Shown: piece after piece, positions 35,870 through 46,907 of the stretch | How the letters are laid out: each line of letters starts with the position of its first letter | Position numbering within the stretch: the first letter of the stretch is position 1 | From: Quillaja saponaria | Taxonomy: Eukaryota > Streptophyta > Magnoliopsida > Fabales > Quillajaceae | Assembly: GCA_029379385.1 (NCBI GenBank) | Contig: CM055607.1 | Span: 17,236,001-17,300,000, forward strand | Direction of reading: 5' to 3' | DNA: 64,000 nt | The notes under the pieces: model-generated | Databases searched by the model: none | Seen by the model: the letters and a program-made list of their open reading frames with translations, nothing else | Told to the model about the DNA's origin: nothing | Made by a program: the position numbers and the translations under genes

Positions 35870-37200
35870 TGTCATACCTCTCACGGAGGCATGACTGGCT
35901 GGAAAATTGGATAACCCAACCTTCGTAACCCTGACTTCAAATGAAATAACTACATGACTTTTAACTCAACTGAAGAGTAATAGTAACTTTTATAAGACAG
36001 AAGTTCACTGTAAAAAATTATTTTCTGAAATAATTACATATTTACTGAAAATATTAGCAGAGGTTCCCTGTAATATGGAATATGCCTCAAAATACAAACA
36101 CATATGTTCATGATTTCACCTAACAATAATGCAAAGACAACAAGGAGCCTCGTTCCATTCACATCATAAACAAGGCAATTAACTAGACTCTTACATCATG
36201 CAAAATTAAATACCCCATGATTCTAGTTGATTGCAAGCTTTCGTCCTTGACTTCAAGTCTGAGATCCTGGAAAAATATCTTGCCATACTCTGTCGGCAAG
36301 TCACTATCTTGGCGACATCATGTATAAAATCCCTGTTACTAAAAAATAAAAATAAAAAAATCCACAAAGGTGGGATGGGTCTTATGGACTTCATAAGTGA
36401 AAAATCGTACCCAAAGGGTATTAGTATCACTCAACACACGTATAGAATATCAATATATCATATATTTTAAAACTACTAAGATTACACATATACAAATACG
36501 GAAAAATAAAAATTAGCAAACACAGTTTAATTAATACACTATGTAATCCACTTAAAATAATCAAAGAAATCAAAGCATACAAGAAAGCAAAGGGCCAACA
36601 GAATAACTCAGCCCCGCACAATAGTATCTTTCCCTACCGGGTATTTATGTTCACGCATAACAGATTAATTCTTCATACACAATCCATCCCACCGGTGCTA
36701 AGTCATTTCTTTTAAAAACAAATGTCAAAATCAGAGTATCTCATGTCAAAATATCCTAGATATACCTGGATCTTAATTCCAGAAGAAAAAATAAAAAAAT
36801 CATTTCTTGAAAAATTTCAACTTGTTGGCCCTTATCAACCACAAACAATTTCAAACAAGCTGAATTTGAATAACTCATTAAAACATTGCACTTGCACATT
36901 TATTTAAATGTACATAATAATCTAGCCCCGGAAGACAGCAATTAACCATTCACCATGATATGGATTTCGCTTGTTGCGCCTTATGAATTCACGCGTTGTT
37001 GGCTCAATAATATGTTCCTCAGCTGGAAGTCATATTTCAAATATTACTTAGTTTATAAATTTCATATTTATAATATCCTAATTACTAAAACTTAGATATC
37101 CACGTTCATGTATTTCTTGAAAACCTATTACTCTTAAGCATTATATAACTACCTTAAGGACAACTTTAATTATGAATTGTGTATGTATATATATAGGGTA
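35870..37200 (-). repeat. LTR fragment D, minus orientation
   Basis: Starts tgtcatacctctcacggaggcatgactggctgg, the reverse complement of the shared LTR 3' end seen at 48540-48597. It continues with the motif gaggttccctgtaatatgg (36060), the palindrome gtacccaaagggta (36410) and the inverted-repeat block (36607-36703). It fades out around 37200 without reaching an LTR start, so the upstream part is missing. No primer site precedes it, so it is a solo or truncated LTR. Confidence 0.75.
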
Positions 37201-38447
37201 TATGGTTAGAAATATTTACAAACTAGCATTGTAAAAACTTTTGACATTTTGGTATTTCTGACAATCCCTTTATTTCATCTAATTTTTGCTATTTTCGATA
37301 TGTTCATTATATTAGCTTGAATATTTTTCAAATCTGTTTGTGTGAGTTCACTTTGAGAATCTATAAATCTTAGATTCTGTTATAACATGTAACATGGACT
37401 TGGAGAATTTGGAGAATTTGGAGAATTTGGAGAATTTGTATAATTTGTTTCTTTTTTGAAACAAATTGACTTATATTTTTCTTTTGAAAAGTAAACTGGA
37501 TGATTACTATTTCTGGAAATTAGTTATATGATGATCTGTACTTGTCTGCACAAATGTAAACATGAATTATATTATGCTTATATCTATTTCTAGTGATTTT
37601 TAGGTTCTGAATGTATAAGTAATCTTCAAGGGTCTATCTACTCTTCATAGTTCTATACATCAAATCCATAATCTAAGCAGCTTCATACTTAGGTTAGATG
37701 TTGTTTGTTACATTATTTTTGATTTGTACATTATGCTAGTCTATGAGATTATAATCTCACCTACCGAATTGTTTCACATGAGAAGAAAAGTGAAATTCTA
37801 TTAAATAATCAAACATCAAAATTCAATAGTCAAAACTATATATTTTTTTGTTTTCTTGTTATCTTAATCTGATTTTTTTTCTTATCTTCATTTAAATTTA
37901 ATAATTGTCTACCTAGATGCTTAAATATTATTTTCAGGATTAAGAGTCACAAGACTTTCTATTTCTCTTCTTTGTTTTTTGCTAAGTTTAAATCTTAGAG
38001 TTTGAAGGGTTCATCCCTTAGAGGGTGTTATTTGATAAACTCTGTAAAACAAGGCAAAAAGGGTCAAGTAACTTCAATATAATAGAATCTTATGAAAAGA
38101 AGTATGTGTTTTATAGTTGTTGGAAATTGGCTTTTGTGAAAGTAAAAGAACTTGAGAAATGAGTTTGTTCTTATAATAGAGAAAACCAATTTGAAGATTC
38201 ATTTGTACTAAAGTACTAGGTGACTAGCTAGATTAACTCCTCCATTAATTAGACAATGCAGTGTTTTTTTTTTTTTTTTTTAAACATGAATATTCATATG
38301 GATGGTGTCATTGTTACTGTTGTTCACATTTCTTACTTGAATAACTTGTATTGAAACTATATGTCTTTGATGAATTAGATTCTTCATTCATATAGTTTCT
38401 TTCTTATGTTCACTTGAGATCAACTTATAGCACAAATTTTTAGAAAC
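37200..38447. other. unassigned AT-rich region upstream of TNP2 gene
   Basis: No coding relic. It contains a perfect 9-bp repeat (ggagaattt, four copies, 37402-37437) and a T18 run near 38262-38280. It probably includes the 5' untranslated part of the CACTA element, but no CACTA terminus or subterminal repeats of the type at 45.1-45.6 kb were found here. Confidence 0.4.
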
Positions 38448-41400
38448 ATGGACTTTGATTGTAGTTGGATGGATCGTCCGCGTGCTATTCGTGGATCTTT
38501 AATCGCTGAATTTTTATCTGGAGTTGAAACTTTTCTTGACTTTGCATTTCGAGACCCTTCATGTGTGTATTCAGGACAAATAAGGTGTCCTTGTAAACTT
38601 TGTAATAACACACAATTTTTAGGAAGAGATGTTGTTACCCTGCACTTGTATAAAATGGGTTTTACCAAGAACTATAAGAAATGGACCTTGCATGGTGATA
38701 GTTCGGTTTATCATATGCATGTTGATGATGTAGTAGAAGGTTTTGGAGAAACTAATAGAATGGGAGACATGGTAATGGATGCTGCTAGGCCATCTTTCAA
38801 TTGGGATACAAAAGATCCAAATCCTGATGCTGCGAAGTTCTTAGATATGCTGATACAATTATGGAATTGTAAATCCGATTTTAACATTTTTGAAAACTGT
38901 TATGATCGGTTAATGTCAATAATTAAATCTATGTTACCGGATAGGGATAAGTTACCATCAAATTTTTATGAGGCTAAGAAGATGGTGAAAGAATTAGGTC
39001 TCAGATATAAGAAGATAGATGCATGTCCAAATGATTGTATTTTGTACTACAATGAAGACAAAGATAGGACAAAATGCAATATTTGTGGTTGTCCCCGATT
39101 TAAACTCAAAACAAATCACAATCACCCAAATATATCAGAGAAGGTATTGTGTTACTTATCAATTATACCAAGACTTCAAAGACTTTACATGATAGAGAGC
39201 ACTGCTAGACAAATGAGATGACACAAGGTCGGTATTCTTGAGAATGAAAACATGATTGTCCACCATCCGAAGCTGAGGCATGGAAACATTTTGATTACAG
39301 TTTTCCAGAATGGGCAGATGAAATCTGAAATGTTCGATTAGGTCTTTTGTCTGGTTTCACTCCGTTTAGTAATTCAGCATCTTCTTACTATTGCTGGCCA
39401 GTTTTTGTTACCCCGTACAACTTGCCACCAAGGTTATGCATGTAGGAGCAATACTTGTTCTTATCCTTGGCCATTCCTGGCCCACAACATCCTGGTAAGA
39501 ATATAGACATCTACTTAAGGCCATTAATAGATGACTTGAAGAAATTGTGGATAAGAGGTGTTATAACTTATGATGCTTCATTAAGGCAAATTTTTAATAT
39601 GAAGACTGCGTTGTTATGGACGATTAGTGATTTTCCTGCATATGCTATGCTTTCTGGGTGGAACACCCATGGAAAATTGGCTTGTCCTTATTGCATAGAG
39701 CATACAAAATCATTTCAAATTAAACATGGTCGAAAGGAGTGTTGGTTTGATTGTCACCATCAATTCTTGCCACCTGATTATGTATTTCAAAGTCAGAAAA
39801 ATGCCTTTCGAAAAAACAAGGAAGAATGGGACTCACCACCACCACGCTTAAACGGGGTTGAAGCACTCGAAAGAGTCAAGCTTTTTGAGCATATTAAGTT
39901 TGGTAAAGGGTATGAAGAACCTCATGGGATTAGGAAGACGCACAATTGGAAAAAAAATGAGTATATTTTGGGAATTGCCTTATTGGTCCATAAATCTTAT
40001 TCGCCATAATTTGGATCTTATGCATATTGAAAAAAATGTTTTTGATAATGAATTTAACATCACTATAGACTTTCAGGACAAAAGCAAAGATATCATGAAA
40101 GCATGTGCTGATATGGCCTTAATTTGTAAGCGTTAAGATTTAGAAATAATGGATGATGCAAATGGAAAACAAAAAGTAAATAAAGCAGCATGTACCTTAG
40201 ATAAGAAGCATAAGAAGTTGGTCTGCGGGTGGGTTGAAGATTTGAAATTTCCATGATAGATATGCATCAAATTTATCTCGATGTGTGAAGGTCAATGAAT
40301 GCAAGTTCTATGGTATGAAAAGTCACGGTTGTCATGTATTCATGGAGAGATTGTTACCTATTGCATTTTAGGATTTTGTAAAAGAATGTATATGGGGATG
40401 CTCTGACAAAACTCAGTAACTTTTTCAAGGATATATGCTCAACTGAATTACGTGTTGGGCACATGGAGCAGCTTGAGAAAAATATTGTAGTCACTTTGTG
40501 TAAACTTGAAAAGTGTTTTACTCCTGCATTCTTTGATTCTATGGAACATTTGCCCATCCATTTAGCTTATGAAGCTAAAGTTGGTGGTCCCGTGCAATAT
40601 CGATGGATGTATTCCTTTGAGAGGTAATGTATATTTTGCATATTACATATATCATGCACAAATGTTTTCATATATAATGCAAGTCTTTGTATGTTTAATA
40701 TTAGGCGTATGCATAGCCTAAAGAAAAAGGCTCGCACTAGGGCAAGGGTGGAAGGTTCAATCATCAAGGCCTACATTTTAGAGAAGATCTCAAATTTCTG
40801 TTCACTATATTTTTCTAGCAATGTTCAGAAAAAATTGAGACAAGTTGGTCACAATGACGATGGAGGGGATAAAGAGATTGACGGTATTTTAATTTTTTGT
40901 TATCCGGGTCATACAATTGGTCATGCTACTAGTAGAGAATTGGATGACGAAGAGTTTAATGCAGCAATTATATACGTTCTCATGAATTGTGATGAGATTG
41001 GCCCATTTGTGGAGTAAGTCCTTGATGAGCTACTATCTACACAATCAATGAAGTGATATTATATAATTATAATGCATTAAAGTACTCTTTTATATTTGTT
41101 GTAGCCAATATAATGCAAAGTTGCGACAAGAGAAACCCAATCTCAATAACCAACAAATTGAGAAGTTTCGTGAAAACAATTTCGCTTGTTGGTTTCGTGA
41201 TCTTGTAAGTATTAATTTTTTTAGAACATTTTGTTGTTTCCATATTGTTTATGATAAAATATAAAACTTATATTTCTTTATTTTATTTTGATAGGTTATG
41301 AATGATTCAATCATTGATAAACGTATACGTGATATAGATCGTCTTCCAAGAAGACGTGTAAAAACGTAAAAAGGATACAATGTAAATGGGTTCAGATTTC

Positions 41401-42102
41401 ATACAAGAGTATGGAGCATATAAGAAAACAATGAATAACGGTATATGCGTGAAAGGTGAATGTTACAGTGAAAGTGAACTTGACTGGTATGGTATGTTGG
41501 TCGATGTTATGGAGTTAGAATACCATGGGAATAACAATGTTATCTTGTTCAATTGTAATTCGTATGGTATATAGAAAGAAGTTAGAGTAGACCCAAAGCA
41601 CGGAATTGTAGAAATTAATCATCAATCTCGATATAAGAAATACGAGCCATTTGTATTGGTAAAGCAAGCAATACAGGTATACTATATTTCATATCCCTAT
41701 CCAAAGAAAGAAAGACAATTATGGTGGGTTGTATGTCAAAAAAAAGCCAATCGCAATGTGCATGTTCCATTTACAGAAAAAGCATATGACGCAATTGTAC
41801 CTATTGTTACAAAATGCTTACAAGAGGATCAAATGGGTTTCATAGCACCCATTCTTCCTAATGATGAACTAGATCTTTTAGGTGTTCTTGTTCGTAACAA
41901 TACAATGGAAGAGGAAGAAGAGGAAGAGACTAATGACAATCAAAGAAAGAGAAAGAGAAAGAAGAAGATGAAGATGAAGAGTCACGTCGTAATTGAAGTA
42001 GAGGATGAGAATGAGGACGAGGAGGAAGAGGAAAGACTATGGGAAGAGGAAGATGATATAGAAGAGAATAGTGAAGAAGAAAGCTAGGATGAAGATGAAT
42101 AA
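38448..42102 (+). pseudogene. TNP2-type CACTA transposase, degenerate
   Basis: It starts at ATG 38448 with the transposase-associated zinc domain (about residues 1-85): IRCPCKLCNN, TLHLYKMGF, YKKWTLHGD. A zinc-ribbon-like segment follows, CPNDC..CNICGCPRF, near residue 215. The TNP2 (Transposase_21) core runs to about 40130 with IPGPQHPGKNIDIYL, ACPYCIEHTKSF and HNLDLMHIEKNVFDN. The DUF4218 zone (40240-40625) has GMKSHGCHVFMERLLPI, MEHLPIHLAYEAK and VQYRWMY. Later exons (about 40700-41013, 41104-41202, 41295-42102, bounded by gtaag/ag sites) carry KARTRARVEGSI, then DUF4216 with VMELEYHGNNNVILF and YEPFVLVKQAIQV. The C-terminus is a Glu-rich/Lys-Arg-rich tail. Disabling changes are TGG-to-TGA in MRW*HKVG at 39219, stops near 39329, 39443 and 40135, and frameshifts near 39955 and 40385. 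An intact TNP2 would cut CACTA ends; this one is dead. Confidence 0.9.
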
Positions 42103-42306
42103 GTTTATATATTACATTATTTTATGTTTATTTGATATGACTTAATTTTATGTATGAATGTCATACTTTTTAATTCTAACCTGATTATATTGTTAACTAG
42201 TATTGTTAAAGATTTCAATTTGACAAATAGAGCATTGTTGTTGTAATTGAAGATTATTTATTATTACTGTGTATGAGTTTTATTATTTGAAATATATTAA
42301 CTAGAA

Positions 42307-44805
42307 TGGTTCTAGGAATAATAGGACATGATAGCTTGGATGGTGTCAACACTCCGTTGAATGGAGGTATTGGCATTAATGAGGGTACACAGTTGACAGG
42401 AGATCCTATATCGGCAATGTATTGATGGGTATAATTTATTTTTTATGTCCATTATTTATTATTATTTTTTTACTTATATACTAATTGTTTTGTATAATAT
42501 ATAGGCGAGAATGTTAATGATAACAATGATGAGGTTGTTGTGACACGAAATGGGAGAGGCAGTAATAAGCCTCAACCTCCTACTCATATTGTTGAGGATT
42601 GTCCTTTGATTTCTGTTTGTGGTCAATATGTTTTTCATTATGTTTTTTGGTTAATAGTTCACTTTATTAATTCAATGGTTGTTGTTATATTGTAACTATT
42701 ATTTTTGTTTTTGTAGTGGATTTCTTGGTCATCCAAAAGTAGCCTCCACTATAACATATTTGGTGAAGACATATTTGCCGAGTCCAGTCACAAAGTTCGA
42801 TGACTTCACTCAAGATCAAAAAACATAAGTCTGGAATGATTTTTTGGTTTGTATTTATATTTATACTTTATAAACTATATATGTCTAACTCACAAGAAAT
42901 TCGATAATATTAATTTTTTATTTTACTCTGTTTTAGACAAGATATAGATTTCAGTCACTAGCAAAAACAGAGGAAGCCATTCCTATATTTTGGATCATTT
43001 GTAAGGAACACTTCAAACAGTCTTTGCACAAGCTAAGGAAAGAAGCAAAAAAGAAAAATGGTGATAACCCTATCAATTGGAAGACTTACAGAAAAAACAA
43101 TTGGGTTCAACAAGACATTTGGAGTCAAATGTGTGATATATTTAACACTTTTGAATAGAAGAGTGTGTCTGAATCTGCATTAAAAAATAGATTGGCAAAT
43201 GATGAGGTTGTTTACCATTTTGGTGGATCTAGACCAGCACCTGTGCATGTAGAACATATGGTATGAATATGTTAAAAGTTTTCTCTTAGCCAAATTAAAT
43301 CTCAACATCTAATTTTTTTATTTTTTAAATACACAGATGTCACAATTTGGTAGGCTAGTGAGTGATGTGGAGGTCTTTAACAAGCTTCATATGAAAGATG
43401 GTCAGTATGTGGATGCTAGGTCTAAAAAACAAGCTATAAGTGCAATAAACATTTGTTATTTGTATGTTTACAATTGTTACTAGAATTAGTTTTGTAAAGG
43501 TTAAGCACATAAGTGATAATTTGACCTTTTTTTTCTTTTTGATGACTAGATAAAGCTGACCGTTATTTTGGACTATAAGGTTTAAGTCTGTTGAATTGTG
43601 ACAATGTAGTTAAGATTTTAGGAAGTTATGTGACTATCTCTGCTAGTTCCATGTTAGAAGAGATTGTGGAAAATTTTCTTTCTTTCCTTTTATGTGGGTT
43701 GCTTGATACATAGTGATATTGTTACAAGATTAACATAAATGTTGTGCCATTTATAGCATTTCTATTTTGCTCTCATTTTGTCAATTTATTTTCGGTTTAG
43801 TTCTTGTAGTTCAATGACCATCTTTCTTAAAAGCTATTCTCATTGATGGAGATGAGTATATCTAATGGTTGCAATTAGTTCTTCTAACCATATGATAGTG
43901 GGTTTTGATTAGCTTTGATGCATATCTGATGCTAATAGGTGGACTCTGTTGAATTTCTCTTGTTAGACTCATTGAGCTTTCTTTCATTTATAGCTGTCAT
44001 ATGTCAAATTTCTATTATTTCTTATTGTTTATTTATATTTCTTCTGTTATAGGAAACTTATTGGAAAAGGTATATAGAGAAACATGGCACAAATCCTAAA
44101 ACTCAACCTAGCATTTGGGATGATGAACTATGGATGCAAGTAAGTAGGGAAGAAAAAAAGCCAAGTCATGGACGAATTTATGGGAAAGGAAGATACACAA
44201 AGTTATATTCATCTAGTGGACAGCCATCGAGCAATCAACACACACAACCTTCAGTTCCTTCTTTTGTCTCTCCTTCACAGTTTTTACCTCTGGCACAATG
44301 GACTGAGGAAGATCGCATTGTTATGCAACAGTTTGCTGCCTATTTTGCTACAAATGCATTTCAAACACCTCAATATAATGTAAGTATATCAAATGAAGCT
44401 TAAATTTATTTAGTCATCTAATTTTATTTTTCTTGAGAGTTTTGATAATAACTTTAAGTAGAGTTAAAAACTTATTATTTATCTCATCCAACCTTTCCCT
44501 ATTGTCTAATGAGAACATCCCATTTTATCTTAAAAAAATTAGGAGAAAGTATGTTATTAATGGTATACTTAGTTTTTAATGATTTAGTTTCAACCATTTT
44601 TTTGAATCATTCTTATTTTTGGATATATGAGTTTGCAATTCTTTGTTGAGTACTATATCATGTTAGAAAGTTTTGCAAATTATAATCTTACCTTATAAGT
44701 TAAATGCTTATATTGATTTTACAGGATTTGCCTACTTCATCGTCAACAAATGTTAATTCGCAATTTGAGGAACTGGATGATGATGCTCATCTCGATGATA
44801 CTTGA
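42307..44805 (+). pseudogene. Ptta/En/Spm-type accessory protein gene of CACTA element
   Basis: A possible first exon begins at ATG 42307 (MVLGIIGHDSLDGVN). Later exons read TRNGRGSNKPQPP (about 42535), YLVKTYLPSPVTKFDDF (42760), RYRFQSLAKTEEAIPIFW (42945) and KNNWVQQDIWSQMCDIF (43090). Then SESALKNRLANDEVVYHFGGSR (43170) and VFNKLHMKDGQYVDARSK (43370) give the family's 'HxxxxGxxVDxRSK' signature. From 44053, ETYWKRYIEKHGTNP and LWMQVSREEKKPSHGRIYGKGR match the C-terminal 'GxxYGxG' block. The last exon near 44724-44805 ends ELDDDAHLDDT-stop. In-frame stops (near 42826 and 43156) and a long intron (about 43545-44052) are visible. Exon borders are approximate. In En/Spm elements this second product binds subterminal repeats and assists TNP2. 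Confidence 0.7.
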
Positions 44806-45097
44806 TGTGTAGGCATGCTTAGGGTATTTTCTTAGGGATAATGTTCTTTTTTGGATATATATTTGTGAATGTTTTGCTAAGATTATCTATATATTTTAGA
44901 TGCTTTGCTAAGATTATCTAAGCATTTTTTATATTTTGAATTTATAAGATTGAATATATGTAGACATATTGATATATTTTGAATACATATTTTGGATGTT
45001 GATGATGTGTAAGCCTAGGCAAATTGGTGAATGAATAGCAGGTTGAATGTAAAAAAAATGGACAGGTTTTGAAAAAATATATATGTATATATATGGA

Positions 45098-45586
45098 AAA
45101 TATATCAAACTATCTGCTACGGCTAAACCTCATCTACTATGGCTAGCCATAGCAGAAAAGTTAGCGCCAAATCAGTAAATGTTACGGTCAAATATTACAG
45201 TTAGCTGTAGTAGAAAAGTTGGCACCAAACCATTAAATGTTATGGTTAATCACTTATCTGCTATGGCTAGAGTCGTAGCCAATAATTTAGCACCAAAAAC
45301 CGCCAAATCTATTTTCTCCAGCCAACCGTAGCAGATAGTCAAAATTTTTTACATAGTCTTATTATTAGCTACGGCCATGGGGCATAGCAGAAAATGTATT
45401 GGCCATAGTGTATAATATTATATGATACGATTAAATATACCCCATTGATGAAAATATTTATCAGCCATGCCATTATTGTTTACAGGCTTTACTGCTACAG
45501 CGACAGTAGCAGATGTTATCTGCTATGGTTTATTGGTTATTTGCTACGGTTATTAGCCGTAGCAAAAAAGTGATTTCCTTATAGTG
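45098..45586. repeat. CACTA right TIR with subterminal repeats (gctacggct type)
   Basis: At least a dozen copies of ctgctacggct/agccgtagcaga variants in both orientations, ending ccttatagtg at 45586. The word differs from the cagacgca type at 2.6 and 21.2 kb, so this is a separate CACTA family. Confidence 0.8.
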
Positions 45587-46116
45587 ACTTACTGAGTTTG
45601 TGGGACTCACAACTTTTCTATTGATATATTTTTTTTTTAGTAATAGAATCTCAAAGGACTTTAACCACCAATACTGGGCTTGCTGATTTTTTGGAGGCTT
45701 GGTTTATATGAGATCACTTACTTGAAGTCAAAGGTTGAAAGTTTACAGTCACAAATGGGTTTTAAGTCGTCGTATTTTGTCTTGTGTGGTAGTTTAATTA
45801 TTATTATTTATGATATGGCTAAAGCGGAGTCCCCTGTGTATATTGTAGTCATTGTGAACTGGTTGTATATAACCAGGATTATATGTTTATATTTTTAAGT
45901 GTGTACCACATTGCAGGGAACCTTTGCAAAAAAATTTGGTAAATTGTTTTGTATTTCCGTAATATATATTTGTAGTTAACTTGTGTTTGTTTAAACTTTA
46001 CTTTTATTTTTTAATTTAGTCAAGAGTCGTATTTGTTTCTTTATTTTGAAATCAGGGTTACAGAGATTTAGTTACCCAATCCTCCGACCAGTCATGCCTC
46101 CGTGTAGAGTGTGACA
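45587..46116 (+). repeat. LTR 3' portion, plus orientation
   Basis: acttactgagtttgtgggactcacaac corresponds to the middle of LTR E (48055-48090). The sequence ends ccagtcatgcctccgtgtagagtgtgaca at 46116, the shared LTR terminus. The upstream half was displaced by the CACTA element. There is no primer site after it, so this is not a 5' LTR with its interior attached. Confidence 0.75.
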
Positions 46117-46907
46117 ATTGTTAAGTTAGCTAGTTTTGGGTGTAAAGAGCAAAAGTAACCAATTAACATGTCTAAACGACGAGCCACTTCAAAAGGTATA
46201 CATGGTGATGGAGATGGCGAGGAGGATCTTAATGAGGATGATGATAATGATGATGATCTTGACAATGACGGCTTGTGGCTAGGAAAAGTTCTACTAGGTT
46301 TTTTTTATTTTTTTGATTAAATTGTACATGTTGACATTTGTGTGTTTTTGTGAGGCTTTTCATTTAATGTTGATAACACTTTAGATTTGTGACAAATTTA
46401 GTTTTAGGATATTATGGATGGATGTTTAATAATAGGTTCGTTTAATTAAAAAAAAATGAAAATCATGCATGTTTTACCCACAACCCGAGTTTATGATAAA
46501 TTCTAAAAATTAGATTACTGTAGGATAATTACCATAAACTTGTGTTTGTGGTAGTTACCCAAAAATTTTAATTTACGTGTAATATATACAATAATTTACT
46601 GACAAACCCCTTATTTTGTGGGTATTAATATCTATATGAAATACTTACCATTGTTTTTTGTGAGTATTGAAATATAACATTACCGACAAACTACCCATAA
46701 TTTATTTCAGACCAAAAAAAAAACACACGTACCCACAAACGTTTGTCGGCAATACCCACAAACACGAAAGATTTGTGAGTAATACCCACAAGTAATTATG
46801 CACAAACTATTACCCACAACTTGTTTGTCGATACACCTTTTCCTACAAATTTTGGACCCTTTTTCCGATGACCTTGGTTTGTTCGCAAATGTCATTTTCT
46901 TATAGTG
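46117..46907. mobile_element. third CACTA family, right-terminal fragment with short acidic exon
   Basis: It ends ttttcttatagtg near 46907 (TIR CACTATAAGAAAA in reverse), preceded from 46480 by repeated acccacaa/ttgtgggt/acccacaacttgtttgtcg words forming a subterminal zone. Upstream, ATG 46169 opens a short frame (MSKRRATSKGIHGDGDGEED, then Asp/Glu-rich, closing near 46319) that looks like a terminal exon of a transposon gene but has no identifiable domain. The left end of the element is missing. Confidence 0.6.

Larger units (their letters stand above)
37250..45586 (+). mobile_element. two-gene CACTA (En/Spm) transposon, left end missing
   Basis: The right terminus reads ttccttatagtg at 45575-45586 (TIR CACTATAAGGAA in reverse), preceded by ~490 bases of subterminal repeats built on gctacggct/agccgtagc. 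Two transposon genes lie on the plus strand: TNP2 (38448-42102) and Ptta/En/Spm (42307-44805), the standard En/Spm layout. The sequence beyond 45586 is the interior of an LTR, so the element inserted into an LTR of the local family. The left TIR and the left half of that LTR are absent; the left limit given is only approximate. Confidence 0.75.

Noticed and set aside
37402..37437. Four perfect copies of ggagaattt as a possible CRISPR-like or regulatory array
   Set aside because: There are no spacers and the context is eukaryotic. It is a short minisatellite.
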